A stretch of DNA of 64,000 nucleotides from Sphingomonas sp. SUN019 (GCF_024758705.1 NZ_CP096971.1:868001-932000), one strand, 5' to 3'; counted from the stretch's first letter, positions 21,428 through 30,700 are shown. Notes: a model not told the origin generated them from the letters alone. Made by a program: numbers and translations.

Positions 21428-21676
21428 TGAAGCCTTCACCTTTCAAAGGGTTACTTTGCTGGAGCCCTAACAGCTACGTGGAATACGAAAAGGACCGTGG
21501 GGTGGTCGTCACCGACCGCCCGGGCCCTTGATGCATCCAGCAATGTTCAAGCGTGTCCGCCGGAAAGTCTCCGATAGACGGGCGCGCCTATACGTAGCGC
21601 GGGACGGGAGGTCAATGGCCGCGGCGTCGATCCGCCTTAACCGCCGCGCAACCATGATCGGGCATGAGGATGCGCG

Positions 21677-22819
21677 ATGGCCCGCCCCCTGCCCCCGCTC
21701 GCCCTGACTCTGTCGCTCGCGCTCGCCGCGCATTGGTGGCTGTGGCCTTATAACGGGGCGGACATCGCGACGTTCCTGATTCCGTGGTTCGATCACATCC
21801 GCGCGACCGGGCCGGTCGCGGTCTTCGCCGAGCCGTTCGCCAATTATGCGCCGCTTTATCTGTATCTGCTGTCCGGCGCGACGCTGTTCGCAGAATGGGT
21901 CGACACGATCACGCTGATCAAGCTGGTGTCGGTCGCCGGGACGATCGCGCTGACCGGCGCGATGTGGCATCTGCTGCATGCGTGGGGAAGCGGCGATCGC
22001 GCATTGCCGGGGGCCGCGCTAGTCCTGATCCTGCCGTCCACGCTCATCAACGCGGCGTTGATGGGACAGTGCGATGCGATGTGGGCCGCAGCCTGCGTCA
22101 TGGCGATCGCCTGCGCGCACCGGCGGAACCACGCCGCGATGCTCGCGTGGTGCGGGCTGGCGCTGGGGTTCAAGCTGCAGGCCGCATTCTTCGGGCCGTT
22201 CGTGCTGGCGCTGCTGATCCATCGCCGCGTGCCGTTCCGGCTATGGTTCGCCGCACCCGCGGTGTGGGTCGCGACGTTGCTGCCGGCGTGGGTCGCGGGT
22301 TGGCCCGCCTTCGACCTCGCGACGATCTATATGCGCCAAGCCGACTACGACCCCAGCCTCGCGCTCAACGCGCCGAACCTGTGGATGATCGTGGACGCCT
22401 ATCCGGCGCTCGACGCGATCCCGCTGGGCGGATTGGCGCTCGCCGCCGCGCTCGGGGCGACCGCCGCCTATGTCGCGTGGTTCTCGGTGACGCCACTGCA
22501 CGGCCGCGCGCTCGCCAACGCCGCGCTGCTCGCGCCGCTCATCGTGGTCGGGCTGCTGCCGCGAATGCACGAGCGATATTTCTTCCTTGCCGACATCCTG
22601 TCGCTGGCGATCGCGCTGGCGTGGCCGGATCGGCGCAGCTGGACGGTCGCGGCGTTGGTGCAGGCCGGATCGGTGTTCGGGCTGTTCGCGTACATGAGCG
22701 GTATCGGCGGCCTAGCGGCGATCGGCGCAGTGCCGATGATCGCGGCGACCATCATGGTCGCGCGCGCGCTACTGACCCGCGCGGCGAACGATAATCCGAT
22801 GCTGGCGCGACGGGTCTAG
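21677..22819 (+). CDS. multi-pass membrane glycosyltransferase-like protein (GT-C fold)
   Basis: 380 residues, strongly hydrophobic with about nine or ten predicted transmembrane helices. An acidic motif (NGADIATF, about residue 30) in the first periplasmic loop and a later PRMHERYFF (residue 290) resemble polyisoprenyl-phosphate-dependent GT-C enzymes, such as DUF2029/GT87 mannosyltransferases or related hexosyltransferases. Likely role: transfer of a sugar from a lipid carrier to an envelope glycan. Substrate unknown. It faces the ribosomal cluster in divergent orientation and ends overlapping the stop codon region of the next, convergent gene. Confidence 0.7.
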   Translation: MARPLPPLALTLSLALAAHWWLWPYNGADIATFLIPWFDHIRATGPVAVFAEPFANYAPLYLYLLSGATLFAEWVDTITLIKLVSVAGTIALTGAMWHLLHAWGSGDRALPGAALVLILPSTLINAALMGQCDAMWAAACVMAIACAHRRNHAAMLAWCGLALGFKLQAAFFGPFVLALLIHRRVPFRLWFAAPAVWVATLLPAWVAGWPAFDLATIYMRQADYDPSLALNAPNLWMIVDAYPALDAIPLGGLALAAALGATAAYVAWFSVTPLHGRALANAALLAPLIVVGLLPRMHERYFFLADILSLAIALAWPDRRSWTVAALVQAGSVFGLFAYMSGIGGLAAIGAVPMIAATIMVARALLTRAANDNPMLARRV

Positions 22820-23814
22820 CGAATCGCCGCCAGCAGCGTCTTCTCGAACCGCGCCGGATCCTCGACCTGCGGCGAATGACCGAGGCCATCGAGTTGCACC
22901 AGCCTGGCGTTCGGCATCTTGCGAACCGCGATCGGCGCGACTTGCGGGATCGCCTGCAGGAATCCGCGGAGCGACGCGGGCATCTGCGCACGGCCGAACG
23001 CGGTCTTGTCGAGCGTCCCGACGATCAGCGTCGTCGGCGGCGCGATGCGGTAGAGTTCGTGCGCGACCGGCTGGGTCTTGATCATCTCGCTGGTCTTGGC
23101 CTGCGCCAACGCCACCGCGTCGCGGCCCGCGCCCTGATACATCCCCGCCAGCATCCAGACCCAGCGATCGTAGGCGGGCTTCCACGTCCCATGATAATAA
23201 TTGACCTGCTGATACGCCTTGATCGAGGCGTAGCTGGTCTTCTTCTCCCCCGCCCAGAGCGTGTCGACATCGGTGTAGGGCAGCCCCTCTTCCGAGCGAT
23301 CGATCAGGCCGAGCGGATTGACCAGCACGAGCCGGTCGACGCTTTTCGGAAACATGATCGCGTAGCGCATCGCGAGCATCCCGCCCATCGAATGGCCGAC
23401 GACGGTCGCCTTCGTCACGCCGCGCGCTTCGAGAAGACGGCGGGTGTTGTTCGCCAGCATCTCGAAACTGTACTGGCCGGCGCGCGGCTTCGACGATTTG
23501 CAGAAACCGATCTGGTCCGGGATGATGACCCGGTATCCCGCATCGCGCAGCGCCCGCGCGGTCGATCCCCACGTCGCGCCGCAGAAGTTCTTGCCGTGCA
23601 GCAGCACTGCGGTGCGCCCGTTCGGCCGCGCCGGGGCAAGGTCCATATACGCCATGTTCGCCGGTTGCCCGACGACGTCGAACGTCATCCGTTCGACCGG
23701 CCACGGATAGGTGAAGCGTTCCAGGTCGCTCCCGAAATCGGGAACGGCGGGCGGCGCGGGTGCGGCCCCGATCGACAATCCGGCAATTCCCGCCAGCGCA
23801 ACGATCGACCGCAT
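22816..23814 (-). CDS. exported alpha/beta-hydrolase
   Basis: 332 residues from the ATG at 23814, which overlaps the stop of the upstream amidohydrolase (TGATG). A short signal peptide (residues 1-20) precedes the fold. Oxyanion-hole HGKNF, nucleophile elbow GHSMGG, a candidate Asp in VGTLDKTAFG and the catalytic His in GLGHSPQVEDP complete the triad. Ester or epoxide-type small substrates are possible; the specificity is not readable. It is the third gene of a tightly coupled unit with a MAPEG protein and an amidohydrolase. Confidence 0.85.
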   Translation of the reverse strand: MRSIVALAGIAGLSIGAAPAPPAVPDFGSDLERFTYPWPVERMTFDVVGQPANMAYMDLAPARPNGRTAVLLHGKNFCGATWGSTARALRDAGYRVIIPDQIGFCKSSKPRAGQYSFEMLANNTRRLLEARGVTKATVVGHSMGGMLAMRYAIMFPKSVDRLVLVNPLGLIDRSEEGLPYTDVDTLWAGEKKTSYASIKAYQQVNYYHGTWKPAYDRWVWMLAGMYQGAGRDAVALAQAKTSEMIKTQPVAHELYRIAPPTTLIVGTLDKTAFGRAQMPASLRGFLQAIPQVAPIAVRKMPNARLVQLDGLGHSPQVEDPARFEKTLLAAIR

Positions 23815-25088
23815 CAATCGAGCTTCACGGGCACGCCGCCTTTGATGACCGCGACCGGCTTTTCCAGCGTCGCCACATCAGCGAGCGGATCGCCCTGCAC
23901 CGCGACCATGTCGCCGTAGCGCCCGATCGCGATCGCCCCCACGTCGCGCGTCCGCCCTAGCGCCTCGGCGGCGGTGACCGTGGCGGCTCGGATCGCCTGC
24001 AGCGGGGTCATCCCATATTGCACCATCACCCGAAACTGTTTCGCCGCATCCTTATGCGGCATCACGCCCGCGTCGGTGCCGAACACCATCTTCACCCCAG
24101 CTGCATTGGCCTTGCGGAAATTGTCGCGCTGGATCTGCGCCACCTCGCGGTCCTTACGCAGATTGTCCTCCAGCACGCCGTTCTTCTTGCCCTCGGCCTG
24201 CGTGTATTCGGTGTTGTAGATGTCCATCGAAAGATACGCGCCGCGCTCCTTCGCCAGGCGGATGCCTTCGTCGTCGATCAGGCTGGCGTGTTCGATCGTG
24301 TCGATCCCGCCGCGGATCGCCGCCTTGATGCCGGCTGCCCCGTGCGCGTGCGCAGCGACCTTCAGGCCCCATTGATGCGCCTCGTCGGCGATCGCGCGGA
24401 GTTCGGCTTCGGACAATTGCTGCTGGCCGGGTTCGGTGTTGCGGCTGAAGACGCCGCCGGTCGCGCAGACCTTGATGACCTCCGCGCCATATTTGCGCTG
24501 CTCGCGCACCCGCACGCGCAATTCGTCGGGGCTGTCGCCGACCGCCTTGCCGCGCTGGTTGAACGACGGCGGGAAGAAGGTGCTGTCGCAATGCCCGCCG
24601 GTCGCGCCCAGCGCGTGGGCGGCGGGAACGATGCGCGGGCCGATCATCAGACCTTCCTCGATCGCCTGTTTGTACGCCACGTCGTCGTAATGCTCGCTGC
24701 CGACGTTGCGCACCGTCGTGAACCCCGCCTTCAGCATCGCCGCGGCGTTGCCGACCCCGATCGCGCTCCAGAAGGCGTCGGTGAACTGCAGCCCGGTATA
24801 GCCGCCGTAGAGCGGGCTCGAATCGAGATGGACGTGCATGTCGATCAGGCCGGGGACGAGCGTCACGTCGCCCAGGTCGACGCGTTTCGCCTCCGCCGGA
24901 ATGTTCGGCCGCGGGCCGTTCCGCGTGACGACCGACGCGATCCGGCCGTCGGTGACGACGATCACCGGCTCGGCCAGGATCACCCCCTTCTCCACATCGA
25001 GCAACCGCGCAGCGGTGACGACGACGCTTTCGGCGGCGGCGGGCGCGGCGGCGAACAGCGCGGCGGTGGCGAGCAACATATTACGCAT
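23814..25088 (-). CDS. exported metal-dependent amidohydrolase (imidazolonepropionase/prolidase-like)
   Basis: 424 residues from the ATG at 25088; a longer open frame upstream has no support. Signal peptide AAPAAA ends near residue 20. The HxH motif in LIDMHVHLDS, a metal-bridging Lys in EVIKVCATGG, His residues in AAHAHG and TIEHASL and the Asp in FGTDAGV fit the binuclear amidohydrolase superfamily, close to Xaa-Pro dipeptidase-like members. Probable periplasmic hydrolysis of an acyl-amino acid, dipeptide or cyclic amide. Start and stop overlap both neighbours by one base (TGATG each time). Confidence 0.88.
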   Translation of the reverse strand: MRNMLLATAALFAAAPAAAESVVVTAARLLDVEKGVILAEPVIVVTDGRIASVVTRNGPRPNIPAEAKRVDLGDVTLVPGLIDMHVHLDSSPLYGGYTGLQFTDAFWSAIGVGNAAAMLKAGFTTVRNVGSEHYDDVAYKQAIEEGLMIGPRIVPAAHALGATGGHCDSTFFPPSFNQRGKAVGDSPDELRVRVREQRKYGAEVIKVCATGGVFSRNTEPGQQQLSEAELRAIADEAHQWGLKVAAHAHGAAGIKAAIRGGIDTIEHASLIDDEGIRLAKERGAYLSMDIYNTEYTQAEGKKNGVLEDNLRKDREVAQIQRDNFRKANAAGVKMVFGTDAGVMPHKDAAKQFRVMVQYGMTPLQAIRAATVTAAEALGRTRDVGAIAIGRYGDMVAVQGDPLADVATLEKPVAVIKGGVPVKLD

Positions 25089-25555
25089 CAAACGACTCCC
25101 AAACCGGCATGAGCCGCATCGAACGCACTGGCCGCCGCGACCAGATCGACCGCAAAGCCGATCCACATCGCCATCAGCGCTGCGACCGAAATCGCATAAA
25201 CCAGGAAGCGCGCAGGCACGTTCTTCACCGCGATATGGATGTAGCTGTGCAGCACACGCGCCACGACGTAGATCCACGCGAACACCACCTGAATGTGATT
25301 GGCCTGCGCCGTTAGCAGCAGCACCGGCACCAGTGCGAAATACAGCACCGGCATCTCGAACAGATTGGCGAGATTGTTCGCTGGCATCTCGACCGGGCGG
25401 AAATAGCGCAGCGAGGAATCGCCGTCGGCAAAGGTTTCAGCGGTCGGCGGATTGCGCTTCATATGCGCGGTCCGCTGGAAAAACAGCGTGAACCAGACAA
25501 CGAACACCAGCGCCACCAGCGCGAGCGTCGGCCACAAAATTCCCAGCACCTGCAT
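25088..25555 (-). CDS. MAPEG family membrane protein
   Basis: 155 residues with four transmembrane helices. The segment NLFEMPVLYFALVPVLL followed by a hydrophobic helix and a VARVLHSYIH motif is typical of MAPEG (membrane-associated proteins in eicosanoid and glutathione metabolism). In bacteria many are of unknown activity; some are glutathione transferases. First gene of the three-gene coupled unit with the amidohydrolase and hydrolase. Confidence 0.88.
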   Translation of the reverse strand: MQVLGILWPTLALVALVFVVWFTLFFQRTAHMKRNPPTAETFADGDSSLRYFRPVEMPANNLANLFEMPVLYFALVPVLLLTAQANHIQVVFAWIYVVARVLHSYIHIAVKNVPARFLVYAISVAALMAMWIGFAVDLVAAASAFDAAHAGLGVV

Positions 25556-25649
25556 TAGACTTGTCCCCCGGTCCGTTGCAGCATGGCCGGAATTTCCCGT
25601 GGAGAAAAGCCATGACGATGCCGAAACTACCGATCGAGGGCGGCTTACG

Positions 25650-25685
25650 AAAAAACGCCGCTTCGCCCATGTGAGCGAAGCGGCG
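25650..25685 (-). terminator. intrinsic terminator of the RcnB/glycine-zipper gene
   Basis: On the minus strand a perfect 10-bp stem (CGCCGCTTCG / CGAAGCGGCG) with a 10-base loop is followed directly by six T. It lies 25 bases after the stop at 25711 and upstream of the MAPEG gene, so the two are separate transcripts. Confidence 0.9.
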
Positions 25686-25710
25686 TCATCCGTCCCCCCG
25701 GCGGATCAGG

Positions 25711-26820
25711 TCAGCGGCAGATGCATTTCGGTCCGGCGCGCCACGTCTTCTTCCGCCACACCTTTGCCGGACGGCGATGGGTTTCCCATGCCTCGGTCGT
25801 GGTGGTGACGACGGGCTGAGACTGGACGGTCACGGTGGTGATCGTCGGGCCGGGATAATAGTATCCGTTGGCGTAATAGCCCGCGGCGGGATAGCCGCCT
25901 CCCGGATAGCCGCCACCCGGATACCCGGACGTCACCACGGTCGTCCCGCTGCCGATCACCGTGCTGCCCTGATGATAGCGCGGCGGCGGCGGATAGCCCG
26001 GCCCTCCAGCACGCGGCGGCGGGTAGCCTGCGCCATAACCGGGCGGCGGCGGGCCGCGGCGTCCGCGATCTTCAGCCCCACGGTCCTCGGCCTTGTCGAT
26101 CGCATAGCCTGCCACCGCGCCGACGCCTGCGCCGATCAGCGTGCCGCCCAGCCGGTTGCCGCGCCCCGCGATCACATTGCCCGCGACGCCGCCCGCGACC
26201 GCGCCGATCGCCGCCCCGCCCAGCCCTGCATCACGGCGCGGTTCCGGATAGGGATATGGCGCGCCGGCAGCGCCGCCCGAATAGACCCGGCCGTCATACA
26301 CCACGCCGTCGTCATAGCCGCGATCGTCGTAGGCATAATCCACGCCGTCGGGGTCGACGCTGTCCCAGTCGACCCCGCCCATCGTGTCGTGGACCGAACC
26401 GCGACCGTCGACCAGCACCGCATCGTCGTAATAGCGCGACCAGGTATAGCCCTGCTGTGGTTGCGGCAGGCCGTAGCCCGACCAGTCGGTGACGTACCAT
26501 GACGGCGCGATCCAATAGCTCGGCAGCACCCAGCCGCGGACCGGACGGCGATACGCGCCCCAACCGCCCGGCGCGCGATGACCGCCCCACCAGCGGCCCT
26601 GGACGTGACCGCCCCAGCGCGGACGAACATGGCCGCCCGGCCGGTTCCAGCCGCCTCGGTTCCAGCCACCCTGGTTCCACGTTCCGCCGCGCTGCCCCTG
26701 CCAGCCGCCAGCCTTCATCCCGCCGTGCCCGCCGCCGCGCGAAACGACGCGCTCGCCCGCGCTCGCAACCGTCGCGGTTCCCATCGCCAGCAGCGCGGTC
26801 GCCACCATCAAGCTACGCAT
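25711..26820 (-). CDS. exported RcnB-like protein with glycine-zipper domain
   Basis: 369 residues. Signal peptide 1-21; residues 30-95 are Gly/Trp/Arg/His rich with repeated GGWNR units. Residues about 97-140 match the RcnB-type pattern (LPSYW, YVTDWSGYGL, GYTWSRYYDDAVLVD). Residues about 198-245 form a glycine-zipper two-helix segment (GGAAIGAVAGGVAGN ... GGTLIGAGVGAVAGYAID). The rest is Pro/Gly/Tyr rich, ending CICR. RcnB is a periplasmic factor in nickel/cobalt homeostasis; glycine zippers insert in membranes. The combination suggests an envelope-associated structural or stress protein, function unproven. A terminator follows. Confidence 0.82.
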   Translation of the reverse strand: MRSLMVATALLAMGTATVASAGERVVSRGGGHGGMKAGGWQGQRGGTWNQGGWNRGGWNRPGGHVRPRWGGHVQGRWWGGHRAPGGWGAYRRPVRGWVLPSYWIAPSWYVTDWSGYGLPQPQQGYTWSRYYDDAVLVDGRGSVHDTMGGVDWDSVDPDGVDYAYDDRGYDDGVVYDGRVYSGGAAGAPYPYPEPRRDAGLGGAAIGAVAGGVAGNVIAGRGNRLGGTLIGAGVGAVAGYAIDKAEDRGAEDRGRRGPPPPGYGAGYPPPRAGGPGYPPPPRYHQGSTVIGSGTTVVTSGYPGGGYPGGGYPAAGYYANGYYYPGPTITTVTVQSQPVVTTTTEAWETHRRPAKVWRKKTWRAGPKCICR

Positions 26821-27078
26821 CGTCCCGTCTCCCTGATCGACCGATCGGGCGTAAAAACACCCGCGTCCTTCACGAGTTGCTTACCATCCGCCCCGATCGC
26901 TCGCCAGCGTGAGAGGTGTCCCGTAACGGGGCACGCCGACATTGGGTCGGTCGGAAGGGGGGAGCGGGCTGGCGCCGCCTACAACCTCATCCTTTCGCGA
27001 GTTTCCAAACAGACCCTTAGGCATTCCTAAAGCCTTCGCGGTTACCGCTGCACCTTCGAACGAAAGGGACTGTCGGGC

Positions 27079-28614
27079 ATGAGCGCGTTCGGGCGTCGGA
27101 ATGGAATGAGCGGGGGCGGATCGCGCACCGGATTCGGGGTGGCCCGGCCGATGCAGGGCGGTGGCCCCGCGCGCCCGGAGGGTGGCGAACAATTCCCGCC
27201 GCTCGATGCTTTGGCGGTTCATGGCGCGATGCCCGGCGAAAGCGACGGCGACCTGCCCGGCACTATGCCCGGCGCGCCGATCGACGCGATGCAGCGCCTG
27301 TCCGATCGCCAAAACGCCAGCGGAGAGGCGGGCAGCAGCCGCACCGAGGGGTTCGAACAGTCGATCCACAAGATCAAGGAACAGGTGCTCCCGCGCCTGC
27401 TCGAACGCGTCGATCCAGAAGCCGCCGCGACGCTGGGCAAGGATGAACTCGCCGAGGAATTCCGCCCGATCATCGGCGAGGTGCTTGCCGAGCTGAAGCT
27501 GACGCTGAACCGGCGCGAACAATTCGCGCTGGAAAAGGTGCTGGTCGACGAATTGCTCGGGCTCGGGCCGCTCGAGGAATTGCTCGCCGATCCGAACATC
27601 ACCGACATCATGGTCAACGGCCCGGACCAGACCTATGTCGAGCGCAAAGGCAAGCTGGAGCTGGCTCCGATCCAGTTCCGCGACGAGGAGCATCTGTTCC
27701 AGATCGCGCAGCGCATCTGCAACTCGGTCGGCCGTCGCGTCGACCAGACCACGCCGCTCGCCGACGCGCGCCTGAAGGACGGCAGCCGCGTAAACGTCAT
27801 CGTGCCCCCGCTGTCGCTGCGCGGCACAGCGATCTCGATCCGTAAATTCTCCGCGAAACCGATCACGCTCGACATGATGGCGGGCTTTGGGTCGATGAGC
27901 CCCAAGATGGCGACCGCGCTGAAGATCGCGGGCGCGTGCCGCTTCAATGTCGTCATTTCGGGCGGTACGGGTTCGGGCAAGACGACGATGCTCAACGCCT
28001 TGTCGAAGATGATCGACCCCGGCGAACGCGTGCTGACGATCGAGGACGCGGCGGAACTTCGGTTGCAACAGCCGCATTGGCTGCCGCTCGAAACGCGTCC
28101 CGCCAACCTTGAAGGTCAGGGCGAAATCAGCATCCGCGATCTCGTGAAGAACGCGTTGCGTATGCGCCCGGACCGGATCATCCTGGGCGAAATTCGCGGC
28201 TCGGAATGTTTCGACATGCTCGCGGCGATGAACACCGGCCATGACGGTTCGATGTGCACGCTCCACTCCAACTCCCCGCGCGAAGCGCTCGCGCGGATGG
28301 AGAACATGGTGATGATGTCCGACATCAAGGTGCCGAAGGAAGCGATCAGCCGCCAGATCGCCGATTCGGTCGACATGATCATCCAGGTGAAGCGGCTGCG
28401 CGACGGTTCACGCCGCGTTACGAACGTGACCGAAGTGATCGGCATGGAAGGCCCCGTCATCGTGACGCAGGAATTGTTCAAGTTCGAATATCTGGACGAG
28501 AGCGCCGACGGAAAGATCATCGGCGAATATCGCGCGATGGGCCTGCGCCCCTATTCGCTCGATAAGGCGCGTCAGTTCGGCTTCGACGCGGCGTTTCTGG
28601 AGGCGTGCCTTTAG
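27079..28614 (+). CDS. cpaF: Tad/Flp pilus assembly ATPase CpaF
   Basis: 511 residues. A Gly/Pro-rich, poorly conserved N-terminal 90 residues is followed by the N-terminal helical domain and the secretion ATPase core. Walker A is GGTGSGKTT (295-303), the Walker B region lies in RPDRIILGEIRGSE, and the His box contains CTLHSNSPREALARMENM. It powers Flp pilin polymerisation at the inner membrane. It stands alone here, more than 33 kb from cpaA-cpaB-cpaC at 61.5 kb, so it may be an extra or relocated copy. The 258-base upstream gap holds a short hairpin (about 26916-26935) and no other gene. It is followed by a palindromic element. Confidence 0.92.
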   Translation: MSAFGRRNGMSGGGSRTGFGVARPMQGGGPARPEGGEQFPPLDALAVHGAMPGESDGDLPGTMPGAPIDAMQRLSDRQNASGEAGSSRTEGFEQSIHKIKEQVLPRLLERVDPEAAATLGKDELAEEFRPIIGEVLAELKLTLNRREQFALEKVLVDELLGLGPLEELLADPNITDIMVNGPDQTYVERKGKLELAPIQFRDEEHLFQIAQRICNSVGRRVDQTTPLADARLKDGSRVNVIVPPLSLRGTAISIRKFSAKPITLDMMAGFGSMSPKMATALKIAGACRFNVVISGGTGSGKTTMLNALSKMIDPGERVLTIEDAAELRLQQPHWLPLETRPANLEGQGEISIRDLVKNALRMRPDRIILGEIRGSECFDMLAAMNTGHDGSMCTLHSNSPREALARMENMVMMSDIKVPKEAISRQIADSVDMIIQVKRLRDGSRRVTNVTEVIGMEGPVIVTQELFKFEYLDESADGKIIGEYRAMGLRPYSLDKARQFGFDAAFLEACL

Positions 28615-28644
28615 GTTGTATGGCTGCGCACGCGAAACCTTTGT

Positions 28645-28776
28645 CCTCCCCTGCAAGGGGAGGTGGCAGGCTGAAGGCCTGACGGAGGGGTGTCACCGGT
28701 GGTGAGGATATGTTTCGATCGCACTGGCGACACCCCTCCGTCGCGCTCCGCACGCCACCTCCCCTTGCAGGGGAGG
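28645..28776. repeat. long inverted-repeat element with palindromic ends
   Basis: The outer arms 28645-28694 and 28728-28776 are near-perfect inverted copies. Each begins with its own palindrome (CCTCCCCTGCAAGGGGAGG), continues through GTGGC and ends in GACGGAGGGGTGTC. It lies between the convergent cpaF and the epimerase-like gene. It looks like a non-autonomous dispersed repeat of the kind common in sphingomonads and may act as a bidirectional terminator. It carries no ORF. Confidence 0.8.
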
Positions 28777-28798
28777 ATTTGATAAATGCGGAAGCGCC

Positions 28799-29464
28799 TT
28801 AGTTTTGCATGGCAGCGTCGTTGATGTCGGCATTCTCCAGGATCGGCTTCCGATAGCCGTTCCGCGCGACCGAGATCATCGCGCGGCCGACCTTTTCGGT
28901 GGTGGTGACCAGACCGGGAAATGCGCGCCCCAGCGGACCCGCGACGCGCCCGGTCAGCGCGTAGATCGCGCGATACCAGCCGGTCTTCGACACGATCCCG
29001 TGAAGCGGCTGGATGAAGCCGGGGCGGAACATATAGGCCGCGCCGAACGGCAAGGCGGACAGCGCGTCCTCGGTGCGCCCCTTCACCCGCGCCCACATCG
29101 CGCGGCCGTGCGGGTTGGTCCCCGTTCCCGACACATAGATGAACGTCATGCCCGGATTGAGTCGCGCCAACGGTTCGGCGATCGCCAGCGTCAGATCATA
29201 AGTGACGCGCGTATAATCCGCCTGGCTCATCCCCACCGCCGAAACGCCGAGACAGAAAAAGCATGCGTCGAAGCCGGTCAGCGTGGATTCGTTCCGGACG
29301 GCCGCGAACAGGTCGGGCAGCACGATGTCCTGCAGGCGCGGGTCGCTGCGGCCCGATCCCGCACGGCCGATCGTGACGACCGCATCGACCCGCGCATCGT
29401 TCAGGCATTCGCGCAGGACGCCCTGCCCGACCATGCCGGTCGCCCCGAAGATCAACAGTCTCAT
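28799..29464 (-). CDS. NAD(P)-binding atypical SDR / epimerase-like protein
   Basis: 221 residues from the ATG at 29464. Rossmann signature GATGMVGQGVLRE at residues 7-19. No Tyr-x-x-x-Lys catalytic pair of classical SDRs is obvious, which places it with atypical NmrA/YbjT-like proteins. The frame remains open far upstream of this ATG, but the upstream part is antisense to the next gene and is not coding. Likely a cytosolic redox-sensing or nucleotide-binding protein, function unknown. It is divergent from the aspartic protease gene. Confidence 0.85.
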   Translation of the reverse strand: MRLLIFGATGMVGQGVLRECLNDARVDAVVTIGRAGSGRSDPRLQDIVLPDLFAAVRNESTLTGFDACFFCLGVSAVGMSQADYTRVTYDLTLAIAEPLARLNPGMTFIYVSGTGTNPHGRAMWARVKGRTEDALSALPFGAAYMFRPGFIQPLHGIVSKTGWYRAIYALTGRVAGPLGRAFPGLVTTTEKVGRAMISVARNGYRKPILENADINDAAMQN

Positions 29465-29485
29465 TACGGAGCAATAGCAGCGGCC

Positions 29486-30700
29486 ATGCGGGCACGATAC
29501 GCCTCGCCGCGCCGATCCGCGCGCTCTATTGCAGCACGGGTGTTCCGGTTCCTCATCGTCCCGCTCTGTGCGTTGCTCGTTGCTGCGGGACCGGCGGCGG
29601 CCGAGACGAATCCGGTGACGCTCAGCGCAGACGCCGAGGCGCGCTGGGTGCCGTTCACGCTGACCGCGACCAACCAGATCCGCTTCACCGCGACGATCGA
29701 CGAACGCCCGGTGACGGCGATCCTCGACACCGGCGTCAGCTATTCGGTGTTGGCGCAGCATTATGCCGACGCCGCAAAGATCAGGCGACGATCGATCGGT
29801 CAGGCGACCGCGATCGGTGGGGCGGTCGATCTTGGCTGGGCCAGTGTCGGGCGGATCGCGATCGGCGGACTGTCGCGCGCCAGCGGCGGGCTGGCGGTGG
29901 CGGCGTTGCCGGTCGGCGTGACCGGAGCGGGCGTCGATCTGCTGGTCGGACGCGACCTGACCGGAGGCCATGCGCTCGACATCGATTACGCCGCGCGGCG
30001 CTTCCGGCTGATCCCGTCCGGGCGGCTGCCGTTCCAGGGCGTAAGCGCCCCGTTGACGATCGGTGGCGCACGGACCTTGTATCTCACCGAAGTCACCTTG
30101 GGCGGCACGCGGCTGCGGCCGATGGTGGTCGATACCGGCGACGGCGCGGCGATCACGGTGACCAGCGCAGGGTGGCAGGCGGCGCGGTTGACCGGCGTGC
30201 CGACCAGCAGCGCGCTGAACGTCGGTCTCGCCGGTCCCGCGACCGCCCGGATCGGGATCGTGCCCGAACTGCGTGTCGGACCGATCGTGGCGCGCAACGT
30301 CGAGGTGCTGATCGAGCCGCCGGGCGGCTTTTCCGACACGATCCAGGCGGCGGGTAGGATCGGATCGGGATTCTTGCGCGATTACCGCGTGCTGCTCGAT
30401 CCGGCCGCGGGCCGCATGGTGCTGCGCGCCGGCCCGGACGTCGGCCGCCCGCCCGAACGGTCGACCAGCGGGCTGATCCTGACCGCCGAACCCGATCGCC
30501 TGCGCGTCGTCCACGTCATGTCGAACAGTCCGGCGGCGACCAGCGGCTGGCGTCCCGGCGAGGCGATCTGCCGCGTCGACGGCGTATCGGTGACGGCGGG
30601 CTATGCGGCACGCTGGCAGGTCGACGCGCCGGGGCGGACGATCGATCTGGGGCTATGCGGCGGCGGTAATCGGCGGCTGACGCTGCGCGCCTTCTATTGA
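29486..30700 (+). CDS. exported pepsin/retropepsin-like aspartic protease with C-terminal PDZ domain
   Basis: 404 residues from the ATG at 29486; a GTG at 29540 giving 386 residues is also possible and would place the signal peptide (FLIVPLCALLVAAGPAAA) at the extreme N-terminus. Two catalytic DTG motifs occur in one chain: D81 (ILDTGVSYS) and D216 (VVDTGDGAA), which would give a single-chain active site. The C-terminal 80 residues form a PDZ-like domain (SNSPAATSGWRPGEAICRVDG). Expected location: periplasm. Substrate unknown. The end overlaps the convergent small membrane protein gene by seven bases. Confidence 0.85.
   Translation: MRARYASPRRSARSIAARVFRFLIVPLCALLVAAGPAAAETNPVTLSADAEARWVPFTLTATNQIRFTATIDERPVTAILDTGVSYSVLAQHYADAAKIRRRSIGQATAIGGAVDLGWASVGRIAIGGLSRASGGLAVAALPVGVTGAGVDLLVGRDLTGGHALDIDYAARRFRLIPSGRLPFQGVSAPLTIGGARTLYLTEVTLGGTRLRPMVVDTGDGAAITVTSAGWQAARLTGVPTSSALNVGLAGPATARIGIVPELRVGPIVARNVEVLIEPPGGFSDTIQAAGRIGSGFLRDYRVLLDPAAGRMVLRAGPDVGRPPERSTSGLILTAEPDRLRVVHVMSNSPAATSGWRPGEAICRVDGVSVTAGYAARWQVDAPGRTIDLGLCGGGNRRLTLRAFY

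Noticed and set aside
26916..26935. Short hairpin upstream of cpaF as a terminator or operator
   Set aside because: The stem is about 8 bp with a G-T pair and no U-tract; I cannot give it a role.
26881..28266. 461-residue minus-strand frame opposite cpaF
   Set aside because: It is the antisense of the CpaF core, whose Walker motifs lie in the plus-strand frame.
29465..30514. Upstream extension of the epimerase-like frame
   Set aside because: The frame stays open only because it is antisense to the protease gene; the Rossmann motif begins directly after the ATG at 29464.
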